DNA of 8,056 nt, from the NCBI GenBank assembly GCA_023137075.1, contig JAGLQA010000322.1, forward strand, positions 1-8,056, read 5' to 3'. Below are positions 1-5,643 of the stretch, piece after piece (position 1 is the stretch's first letter; each line of letters starts with the position of its first letter). The notes below the pieces were generated by a model. The model was not told the origin of the DNA. It saw only the letters and a program-made list of their open reading frames with translations, and made no database searches. Position numbers and translations under genes: made by a program. Source of the stretch: Candidatus Aminicenantota bacterium. GTDB taxonomy: Bacteria > Acidobacteriota > Aminicenantia > UBA2199.

Positions 1-97
1 TGTGGGCGCTTCCCCTACATTTTTTGTTCATATTTTGTAGTTGTTCCGTTGAAAGTCAATCGTAATAAATCACCTGTCTACATTTTTTCCATAATTA

Positions 98-127
98 TTG
101 CTTGCAATCATGCACTTATGATACAAT
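98..127 (+). promoter_or_regulatory. Weak sigma-70-like promoter candidate for the activator gene
   Basis: TTGCTT (98-103) and TACAAT (122-127) are 18 bp apart. TACAAT matches the -10 consensus at 5 of 6 positions, but the -35 is poor. Initiation would fall near 134, giving a short leader before the ATG at 168. An alternative -10 (CATAAT, 90-95) lacks a convincing -35. The AT-rich region 1-167 otherwise shows no gene, only the 11-nt direct repeat noted in the findings. The promoter is a guess. Confidence 0.28.
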
Positions 128-167
128 AAATTTTGAAATAGCTGTAATAAGTTATAGGAAATGCAAA

Positions 168-1583
168 ATGTTTGAAGTGATTAAGGAAAAAACCTGGAAC
201 CTGCTAAAAGAAAAAGAAATTTCCCTGGCCATGATCTACGACAAAGAGGGCAACATCCTGTGGCACAAAGGGAGAGAGATCCGGGGCAAAGATGTATTCG
301 ACGGTTCCGGCTTCTGCAAAAGTTATATAGAAGAAAGTTTAAAAAACCCGGTCCGCATCGATATCGAGGATTTTATAGAATCCATACCGGAAAAATTGTC
401 GGCCTCGGCAAAGGAGATGCTGGTAAAAAGCGTCATCATCCATCCCCTGCACAATCGATACTATCTCTATGTGGACAGCGGCAAGAAAGAGATCTTCACA
501 AAAGAAGACAGGACCTCTTTTCGCATCTTAGGCGAACTCTTAGAGCAGGTCATGCTAACCATCCAGGAAGCCGAAGTCTACGGCATTAGCGGCAGCAGCG
601 AGGCGGTGGAAGAGATCCGGAAGTTGGTAGTCAAATACTCCCTGGAAGAGGAACCGGTACTGCTCTCCGGCGCTACCGGGGTGGGAAAAAACCATATCGC
701 CGAATTGATCCACCGCTATTCCGGTCGAAAGGGAAAGTTTGTCATTGTCGATACCCCCAATATCGATCAACATCTCTTTGAGAGCAAACTCTTCGGCCAT
801 AAGAAAGGCGCCTTCACCGATGCCCGCTTTGACAAGACCGGCCTGGTAGAAGAGGCGGAACGGGGCACCCTCTTTTTCGATGAAGTCACCGAAGTTCCCT
901 TAGAAATCCAGGCCAAACTACTCCGTTTCATCGACACCAGGAAGTTTTACACCTTAGGAGAATCGACGGAGAAACTGGCCGATGTCCGTATCATAGCAGC
1001 CACCAACAAAGACTTGCAAACAGCCGTTGCGGAAAAAGAATTTCGCCAGGACCTGTTATATCGCCTGAATGTATTGGAGCTCAATATCCCCCCCTTGCAC
1101 GAACGAAAAGAAGATATCAAAAACTTAGTGCTGGAAAACCAGGTGCTGCTCCGGGGAAAAGAGATCGGCGACGGCTTCTGGGATGTGGTGAACGACTACC
1201 CCTGGCCCGGCAATGTCAGGGAACTGCTGAATATGTTAAAGAGAGCAGGAATCATGCTGGAAGGGGCCATTGCCGGCGAAAAACTGCTTTCCCTCCTCAA
1301 TGTAGACAGCGAAAGCGACACACCTGGGCGCGAAGACACATACGCCCGGTTAAAGGAAATACGGGAAAAAGTCAAGGCCGGTGAAAACTTCTGGACCCTG
1401 ATCTGGAAACCCTTTATCGACAGGGATATCGATAGAAAAGCCGTTAAAACCATCCTGAAAACTTATTACACCGAAAATTCATCGAACTTTAAAAAAATGA
1501 TCGGCAGCCTCAACGTAAAGGCAGAAGATTACCAGAAATTCATGAGTTTGCTGTACAAATACAAGATCGACCCCAGGAATTAA
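168..1583 (+). CDS. Sigma-54-dependent transcriptional activator (bEBP) with GAF-like sensor and non-Fis C-terminus
   Basis: This cytoplasmic AAA+ ATPase of 471 residues should remodel RNA polymerase-sigma54 at a -24/-12 promoter. I chose the ATG at 168 because AGGAA (156-160) lies 7 nt upstream; an upstream TTG at 102 is open but would add 22 unlike residues. Residues about 17-130 look like a GAF/PAS-type sensory domain. The AAA+ core has Walker A GATGVGKN (168-175), the sigma-54 loop GAFTDA (214-219, in place of GAFTGA), Walker B LFFDE (235-239), FRQDLLYRL (292-300) with arginine-finger residues, and WPGNVREL (from 346). No receiver domain is present, so it is not a phosphorelay response regulator. 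The C-terminus (408-471, starting FWTLIWKPFIDRD) is not a Fis helix-turn-helix. It resembles the tail of bEBPs I recall from Acidobacteriota and probably binds DNA. The neighbouring sigma-54 promoter and palindromes make the peptide gene at 1912 its likely target. Bacterial AAA+ activator identity is very secure; the effector is unknown. Confidence 0.95.
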   Translation: MFEVIKEKTWNLLKEKEISLAMIYDKEGNILWHKGREIRGKDVFDGSGFCKSYIEESLKNPVRIDIEDFIESIPEKLSASAKEMLVKSVIIHPLHNRYYLYVDSGKKEIFTKEDRTSFRILGELLEQVMLTIQEAEVYGISGSSEAVEEIRKLVVKYSLEEEPVLLSGATGVGKNHIAELIHRYSGRKGKFVIVDTPNIDQHLFESKLFGHKKGAFTDARFDKTGLVEEAERGTLFFDEVTEVPLEIQAKLLRFIDTRKFYTLGESTEKLADVRIIAATNKDLQTAVAEKEFRQDLLYRLNVLELNIPPLHERKEDIKNLVLENQVLLRGKEIGDGFWDVVNDYPWPGNVRELLNMLKRAGIMLEGAIAGEKLLSLLNVDSESDTPGREDTYARLKEIREKVKAGENFWTLIWKPFIDRDIDRKAVKTILKTYYTENSSNFKKMIGSLNVKAEDYQKFMSLLYKYKIDPRN

Positions 1584-1648
1584 CCGGAAAAATAAAAAAT
1601 AATTTTTTCCTCCCCGGTTCCATAATTCCAAATTCCCATTTTTTTATT

Positions 1649-1667
1649 AAATAAACCTATGGGTTTA
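1649..1667. repeat. Palindromic operator-like site A (inverted copy of site C)
   Basis: TAAACC-TATG-GGTTTA at 1652-1667 is a dyad with 6-bp arms. The 19 bases 1649-1667 are the exact reverse complement of 1741-1759. Its centre lies about 195 bp upstream of the predicted sigma-54 start. I infer an enhancer (UAS) for the adjacent bEBP. Confidence 0.7.
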
Positions 1668-1683
1668 TAAAATAATATCCCAG

Positions 1684-1701
1684 GTTTACCGGCCGGTAAA
1701 C
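1684..1701. repeat. Perfect 18-bp palindrome, operator-like site B
   Basis: GTTTACCGGCCGGTAAAC is a perfect palindrome. It shares the GGTTTA/TAAAC half-site words with sites A and C but in the opposite relative orientation (GGTTTA first). GGTAAAC also occurs at the left edge of site C (1739-1745). Its centre is 33 bp from site A and 56 bp from site C, about 162 bp upstream of the predicted start. A binding site for the bEBP or a second regulator is inferred. Confidence 0.7.
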
Positions 1702-1740
1702 TTTATTGTTGACACTCTTGCCTCTATTTTTTGCAGCAGG

Positions 1741-1759
1741 TAAACCCATAGGTTTATTT
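1741..1759. repeat. Palindromic operator-like site C
   Basis: TAAACC-CATA-GGTTTA (1741-1756) is a dyad with 6-bp arms and the inverted copy of site A, exact over 19 bases. Its centre is about 106 bp upstream of the predicted sigma-54 start, inside the usual enhancer range of roughly 80-200 bp. It is the site best placed to serve as the proximal UAS. Confidence 0.72.
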
Positions 1760-1767
1760 TCCGGAAC

Positions 1768-1790
1768 CAGCACTATTCCGAATGATGCTG
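1768..1790. promoter_or_regulatory. Imperfect 23-bp dyad between the enhancer sites and the promoter
   Basis: CAGCA...TGCTG flanks ATTC-C-GAAT. Nine of eleven symmetric positions pair around base 1779. It lies about 75 bp upstream of the predicted start, between the enhancer-like sites and the -24 box, where bending proteins or secondary regulators often bind. Its sequence is unrelated to sites A-C. Function is unknown and chance is possible. Confidence 0.35.
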
Positions 1791-1826
1791 AAACCCGCAT
1801 CAAATAAGGTTTTCCGGGGGGGCAGG

Positions 1827-1843
1827 TTGGCAAAGGAATTGCT
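1827..1843 (+). promoter_or_regulatory. Sigma-54 (-24/-12) promoter of the peptide gene
   Basis: TTGGCAAAGGAATTGCT carries GG (1829-1830) and GC (1841-1842) separated by exactly 10 nt, the invariant sigma-54 spacing. It fits TGGCAC-N5-TTGCW except for A instead of C at the last base of the -24 box. The start site is predicted near 1854. The upstream palindromes and the bEBP gene next door strengthen the call. Confidence 0.87.
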
Positions 1844-1853
1844 CTACCGATTA

Positions 1854-1906
1854 CCTGGTATCGAGAATGAGCGTTAGGCTCGTTTTCAGATCAAGATACA
1901 GGAGGT
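1854..1906 (+). promoter_or_regulatory. Structured 5' UTR overlapping the Shine-Dalgarno of the peptide gene
   Basis: The arms 1863-1872 (GAGAATGAGC) and 1878-1887 (GCTCGTTTTC) form a 10-bp hairpin, including two G-U pairs, with a GTTAG loop. Outside it, CCTGGTATC (1854-1862) can pair with GATACAGG (1895-1902) as 5 + 3 bp around one bulged G, leaving a 7-nt bulge at 1888-1894. The ribosome binding site AGGAGG (1900-1905) is 6 nt before the ATG, and its first three bases are in the outer helix. The fold begins at the predicted transcript 5' end, so it may protect the mRNA or tune translation. The pairing was read by eye and its energy was not computed. Confidence 0.55.
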
Positions 1907-1911
1907 AAAAA

Positions 1912-2070
1912 ATGAAAGACGAAAAAAAAGAAAAAAAACTGAGGCTCGGCAAGATCAGGATTCAGAATCTTGAAACCGTGCTTGAGAGGGAAACGCTGGA
2001 AGCTATCAAAGCCGGTGGTGATACCGGAACAGCACCCGGGACCACGATTCTACCCATTTTTTGCATCTAA
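1912..2070 (+). CDS. GG-leader RiPP (lanthipeptide-like) precursor peptide
   Basis: This 52-residue peptide starts at an ATG 6 nt after a near-perfect AGGAGG. After a Lys/Glu-rich start (MKDEKKEKK), residues 10-20 match the L-x-L-x-K-x-x-I-x-x-L pattern of GG-type class I lanthipeptide and related natural-product leaders (KLRLGKIRIQNL). An amphipathic stretch ending in EAIKAGG follows. A double glycine at 35-36 would separate the leader from a 16-residue core, DTGTAPGTTILPIFCI. The core has four Thr, one Cys (residue 51) and a hydrophobic tail, which would allow one thioether ring if Thr is dehydrated; another modification or none is equally open. The gene stands alone between a sigma-54 promoter and a strong terminator. 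No LanB/LanC, radical SAM enzyme, transporter or peptidase lies in the window, so maturation would act in trans. Coding status is well supported by start signals and flanking elements. The RiPP class is inferred from the leader pattern. Confidence 0.82.
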   Translation: MKDEKKEKKLRLGKIRIQNLETVLERETLEAIKAGGDTGTAPGTTILPIFCI

Positions 2071-2098
2071 TCCCGGTAATCCTTAGTTAGAGAAATAA

Positions 2099-2155
2099 AC
2101 GGCCGGGCACAAAGATCCGTTTTCAACGAGTCTTTGCTGCCCGGTCGTTTTTTTT
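2099..2155 (+). terminator. Strong intrinsic terminator of the peptide transcript
   Basis: ACGGCCGGGC pairs with GCCCGGTCGT (10 bp, one G-U). Inside, CAAAGA pairs with TCTTTG, and a further CGTT/AACG closes a TTC loop. Eight T follow from 2148. It lies 28 nt after the peptide stop codon and would end a transcript of about 300 nt that starts near 1854. It insulates the peptide gene from the regulator downstream. Confidence 0.93.
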
Positions 2156-2181
2156 ATCCCCCGATTCTGTTGAATGGGGAC

Positions 2182-2210
2182 TTGAAATCTAAAACACTTT
2201 GTTTTATTAT
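2182..2210 (+). promoter_or_regulatory. Sigma-70-type promoter for the propeller-AraC regulator
   Basis: TTGAAA (2182-2187, 5 of 6) and TATTAT (2205-2210, 5 of 6) are separated by the ideal 17 bp, with initiation expected near 2217. It sits directly after the terminator at 2099-2155 and gives the next gene a short leader of about 22 nt. The Shine-Dalgarno there is weak (AAGAAG, 2222-2227). Confidence 0.62.
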
Positions 2211-2238
2211 TGCGTATTAACAAGAAGATACCGGTAAT

Positions 2239-4992
2239 ATGAAAAATCCTTTAAGCTTTCGTACTATTAGACAGTTAGGGTGCATTATTTTTTTCCTGCT
2301 TTCTTGCTCCTTGTGGGGGTTGGACCCGGCCAAAGGAGTCGACCAATACTTAATAGACCAATGGGACATATCCGACGGTATTCCCTCCAATACGATTTCT
2401 TCCATCGCCCAGACACCCGACGGTTACCTGTGGGTCGCTACCCTCAAAGGCCTGGTTCGTTTTGACGGCTTAAATTTCCACAGGAAGGCCATTCACCCCC
2501 TGCAAACCGCCATCCCGATCTCTCTATACACCACCCGGGAGGGAAATCTCTGGATCGGCAGCACTGAGGGTTTAACCCGGGTTGACAGTGAAACCGGTCA
2601 ATTCAGGACCTTTACCACTGCGGACGGAATTACCGCTGACGGTATCCGCTGCCTGAAACAGGATATGAGAGACCATCTCTGGATCAGTTTTACCGCCAGT
2701 TATGTAAACCGCTGCGCCGGGGGGCATTTTTTTGCCTACGACGCGGCCCACGGGCTGGAAGGCAATAAAATCAATGCCATCGTCGAAGACCGCAGCGGCA
2801 ATTTACTCTTCGGCAGCCGCGAAAAAGGAATATTCGTTTATAAAGACGAAAAATTCCAACCCTACCCGGTCCCCGGTCTCGAAGACGTGCAAATTATCAC
2901 TATGCATGAAGACCGGAACGGGTACCTTTGGATCGGAACCAACAAGGGATTATTCCGGGTAAGAGATAAAAGCATCAAGAACAATTATACCGGCAAGGAC
3001 GGTTTATCGCACGAAAATATTACGGCGATCCTGGAAGACAGCGAACGGAATCTCTGGGTCGGAACACGCAAAGGCCTGAACCGGATAAAAGAAAAACCGG
3101 ACGGTACCATCGCGTTTGAGCGTTTGTTGGAACCCTTCTTAGTGGTGTGCCTTTTTGAAGATAAAGAAAAGAGTTTGTGGGTAGGCACCTACAAATCGGG
3201 AATCAAACAGGTCAAAGAAGGTAAGTTCATTACCTACGCACCGCTGGAAACATACCAGGAAGAAATTCTCTTCTCCCTGTTCGAGGACCCGCGGGGAGAT
3301 ACCTGGATCGGCACCTTCAGCGGCAGATTGTTTCGCTGCCGGGACAAACACACTGTGGAATTTGTAATGCCCCCGCAGCTCTCCGGCGCCGGTATCGCTG
3401 CCCTTGCCGGGGATGCGGAGGGAAACCTCTGGTTGGGCACAAACGGGAAAGGGGTATTTCAAAAGAAAAACAACACCTTCACCCGGTTTACCACCGAAGA
3501 CGGCTTGGCCGACAACCTGGTTACATCAATATTCAGGGACAGCCGGGACAACTTATGGTTCAGCACCTTTGACGGGCTGAGCATACGCCGGCCCCAAACG
3601 GGAACCTTCGAATCCTTTAAATCCCGGGACGGGCTGTTAGGCAAGATCGTTCACAACATTTACGAGGATCAATCGGGAAACATCTGGATTGCCGCGGACA
3701 AGGGCCTTACCCTTATAAAAGAGGGCAATATTTCAAAAGAACACACCCGTTATATTCTGCGGGATGTTTCCGTTACCTGCATCCGGGAAGATCAAAGCGG
3801 CGGCGAAAAAGACCGGGTACTCTGGATCGCCACCTACGGCAGCGGTTTGAAACGGCTGCGTTTAAAAGACGGCGCCCTCACCTCCTATACGACGGCCGCG
3901 GGCATGGCCAGCAACATTCTTTACCAGGTGCTGGAGGATCAACGGAACAATTTATGGATAACCAGTGACAGCGGCATTCTACGTGTCAACAAGAGTGAAC
4001 TGAACCGCTTTGCCGTGGGCAAGACAGACCAGGTAAATTGCACCTCTTTCGGCATCTCCGACGGTTTGAAAAGCACCGAATTCGACAATGTGCTTTCCGC
4101 CCATTCGGTCCTCAAAACCCGGAAGGGCGAGTTGTGGTTTGTTACAAAAAAAGGAATCTCTATCGTAGACCCGGCCCGGGTTCGGGTCAATAAAAACCCG
4201 CCCCCGGTGGTAATCGAAGCGATTGTTATCGACGGCAGGGCCATCTCAATGCAGGATAAAAAAGCGATCGATTCTTTCAAGGGTGTCAGGGATGTTACAA
4301 TTAAATTTACCGCCCCTACCTTCCTGTCCCCGGAAAAAGTAAGATTCAAATACCAACTACAAGGGGTAGACGGCGATTGGATTTATCTTTCTCCAGGCAG
4401 CGAACGGGAAGCCGGGTACAGCGAACCGGAGCCCGGCGTTTATACCTTCAGGGTATCGGCCTGCAACGCCGAAGGGGTATGGAGCAGCAGCGGTGAGGCC
4501 TTCACCTTCACCCTGAAATCCTTTTTCTATCAAACCTTACTTTTTAAAATCGCCCTGCTGCTTCTGTTAGCTGCATTCGTTACCGGGGGTATCCACCTCT
4601 ACAAAAAACGTCCCTTCACAAAAACGGAAAAATACAAAAATTCTTCCCTGAACGCCCAATTTGCCGGAGAGTGTATCAAAAAACTTCGTCACCTGATGGA
4701 AGTTGAAAGATGTTATCGCGATGCCGACACTTCCCTGCAGTCGCTGGCTGAAAAATTGTCTATCTCACCGCATATATTATCCCGGATACTCAATGAAAAA
4801 TTGAACCGGAATTTTGCGGATTTCATCAACTCGTACCGTATCGACGAGGCCAAAGAGATTTTGCAAAGCCCAAAGGGGGCGAGGACAAAGATATCTGCCG
4901 TGGCTTTTGACGTGGGTTTTAACACCATGGTTGCTTTTTATAATGCCTTCAAAAAATACACCGGTAAAATCCCGGCCCAGCACAAAAAATAA
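2239..4992 (+). CDS. Membrane-spanning two-propeller sensor fused to an AraC-type DNA-binding domain
   Basis: This 917-residue one-component regulator should sense a ligand outside the inner membrane and bind DNA inside. An N-terminal hydrophobic segment (about 13-27) exports the sensor. Residues about 37-655 hold some 14 Reg_prop repeats with recurring D/E-x-x-G-N-L-W-I-G-T-x-x-G-L cores, enough for two seven-bladed propellers. A Y_Y_Y domain follows at about 688-757, then one transmembrane helix (about 769-788) and an AraC/XylS domain (about 811-917) with two helix-turn-helix units (about 831-855 and 884-912, the second containing AVAFDVGFNTMVAFYNAFKKYTG). The usual hybrid two-component order has a histidine kinase and receiver between Y_Y_Y and AraC; both are absent. 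The layout recalls SusR-like regulators of polysaccharide or oligosaccharide use, but the ligand cannot be read here. LLSC at 20-23 resembles a lipobox, though a plain signal anchor is likelier. Possible targets are the downstream genes or its own promoter. Confidence 0.92.
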   Translation: MKNPLSFRTIRQLGCIIFFLLSCSLWGLDPAKGVDQYLIDQWDISDGIPSNTISSIAQTPDGYLWVATLKGLVRFDGLNFHRKAIHPLQTAIPISLYTTREGNLWIGSTEGLTRVDSETGQFRTFTTADGITADGIRCLKQDMRDHLWISFTASYVNRCAGGHFFAYDAAHGLEGNKINAIVEDRSGNLLFGSREKGIFVYKDEKFQPYPVPGLEDVQIITMHEDRNGYLWIGTNKGLFRVRDKSIKNNYTGKDGLSHENITAILEDSERNLWVGTRKGLNRIKEKPDGTIAFERLLEPFLVVCLFEDKEKSLWVGTYKSGIKQVKEGKFITYAPLETYQEEILFSLFEDPRGDTWIGTFSGRLFRCRDKHTVEFVMPPQLSGAGIAALAGDAEGNLWLGTNGKGVFQKKNNTFTRFTTEDGLADNLVTSIFRDSRDNLWFSTFDGLSIRRPQTGTFESFKSRDGLLGKIVHNIYEDQSGNIWIAADKGLTLIKEGNISKEHTRYILRDVSVTCIREDQSGGEKDRVLWIATYGSGLKRLRLKDGALTSYTTAAGMASNILYQVLEDQRNNLWITSDSGILRVNKSELNRFAVGKTDQVNCTSFGISDGLKSTEFDNVLSAHSVLKTRKGELWFVTKKGISIVDPARVRVNKNPPPVVIEAIVIDGRAISMQDKKAIDSFKGVRDVTIKFTAPTFLSPEKVRFKYQLQGVDGDWIYLSPGSEREAGYSEPEPGVYTFRVSACNAEGVWSSSGEAFTFTLKSFFYQTLLFKIALLLLLAAFVTGGIHLYKKRPFTKTEKYKNSSLNAQFAGECIKKLRHLMEVERCYRDADTSLQSLAEKLSISPHILSRILNEKLNRNFADFINSYRIDEAKEILQSPKGARTKISAVAFDVGFNTMVAFYNAFKKYTGKIPAQHKK

Positions 4993-5139
4993 AAAGTGGA
5001 AAGAGAATAATCCCCGGTAGTCAGGCAAAAAGTATAAAGATTTATAAATTTTAAACAAAAATTCAAAAAACATGTTATCTTATAACTTGCAAACCTGTCG
5101 TTCTAAATTCGGGATGCAAAAAAAATTACCGGAGGTAAC

Positions 5140-5634
5140 ATGAAAAAAACAATAATAATCCTGACAATTTTAATTTTAAGCTTGATGTTCCTGGTGTACT
5201 GCGGCGGCAATTCCCTCAGGATCAACAGCGGTTCCGGCGGACTTTCGGTATCCAGTGACGACAGCAGCAAAGACAGCGGAGGATCGAGTCAAGAGAGTTT
5301 ATCCCAGGGAACTTCCGACGACAGCAGCGATGGCACAAGCGGAGGTACAAGCTATACCACGAGCAAACTGAAGGAAGAGCAGAATAACCGGGACCGGGAA
5401 ATATTGGCTGCCATCTTTGACGAATCGGCAACCACCACCGGCGCCAGGCCGCAGATGGCAACATTGGCACAAAAATACGGCCTGACGGAGGCAGAAGTAT
5501 TCGAGACGGTCTCGAAGCTAACGGCAGAGGGCAAGATCGGCAGCGAAAAATCCCTGCAAAGCAATAGTCACGCGAAAGCCGCCCTGGTCCTGATCGAAGG
5601 AGAACTCAAACAAAAGGCAGGTACCCGGAAATAA
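5140..5634 (+). CDS. Small exported Ser/Gly/Asp-rich protein, possible lipoprotein with HTH-like C-terminus
   Basis: I do not recognise the family of this 164-residue protein. The ATG follows a strong GGAGG (5131-5135) by 4-5 nt. Residues 1-20 form a lipoprotein-style signal (MKKT, then a long hydrophobic run), ending LVYC with Cys21. The -3 Leu and -2 Val fit a lipobox, but Tyr at -1 is atypical, so lipidation is uncertain. Residues about 25-75 are a low-complexity linker of Ser, Gly, Asp and Thr with two DDSS blocks; the 12-nt GACGACAGCAGC recurs exactly 60 nt apart (5257, 5317). The C-terminal part is charged and helical. Residues about 86-134, including LAQKYGLTEAEV and KLTAEGKIG, look like a winged-helix or helix-turn-helix unit, unexpected in an exported protein. 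The next gene starts 9 nt after the stop, so the two are probably co-transcribed. The upstream gap 4993-5139 is AT-rich without a clean promoter. Confidence 0.8.
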   Translation: MKKTIIILTILILSLMFLVYCGGNSLRINSGSGGLSVSSDDSSKDSGGSSQESLSQGTSDDSSDGTSGGTSYTTSKLKEEQNNRDREILAAIFDESATTTGARPQMATLAQKYGLTEAEVFETVSKLTAEGKIGSEKSLQSNSHAKAALVLIEGELKQKAGTRK

Positions 5635-5643
5635 TAATAGAAG

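Larger units (their letters stand above)
1584..1911 (+). promoter_or_regulatory. Intergenic control region of the peptide gene
   Basis: This 328-nt stretch contains no gene. In order it holds an AT-rich segment with a possible AACCGG/CCGGTT hairpin (1582-1587 with 1614-1619) that lacks a following T run and so is not a convincing terminator, three palindromes, an imperfect dyad, a sigma-54 promoter, and a foldable 5' UTR with a strong Shine-Dalgarno. The order of enhancer-like sites, then -24/-12, then a short leader is classic for a sigma-54-controlled gene. No sigma-70 promoter of comparable quality was found here. Confidence 0.75.

Noticed and set aside
102..167. Longer N-terminus of the activator from a TTG at 102
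   Set aside because: There is no Shine-Dalgarno at that TTG, and the 22 added residues look like translated AT-rich leader. The ATG at 168 has AGGAA at good spacing.
1582..1619. AACCGG/CCGGTT hairpin as terminator of the activator gene
   Set aside because: The stem is short, the AT-rich loop is long, and no T run follows the 3' arm. The later T run at 1639-1645 has no hairpin before it.
1709..1721. TTGACACTCTTGC as a second sigma-54 or a sigma-70 promoter between palindromes B and C
   Set aside because: The -24-like and -12-like parts are several bases too close for sigma-54, and the -24 has GA in place of GG. As a -35 element, TTGACA has no acceptable -10 at 16-18 bp.
1649..1759. Sites A and C as terminal inverted repeats of a small mobile element
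   Set aside because: Only 73 bp lie between them, there is no transposase or flanking target duplication, and each repeat is itself a dyad, which fits operators better.
2073..2237. CCGGTAA words near 2073 and 2231, and TTACCGG at 5126, as further half-sites of palindrome B
   Set aside because: CCGG is so common in this sequence that isolated 7-mers without a dyad partner are expected by chance.
5051..5086. Sigma-70 promoter before the gene at 5140 (TTAAAC or TTCAAA with TATCTT or TATAAC)
   Set aside because: The possible pairings give 13 or 19 bp spacing with poor boxes, so the AT-rich stretch is suggestive but not a supportable call.
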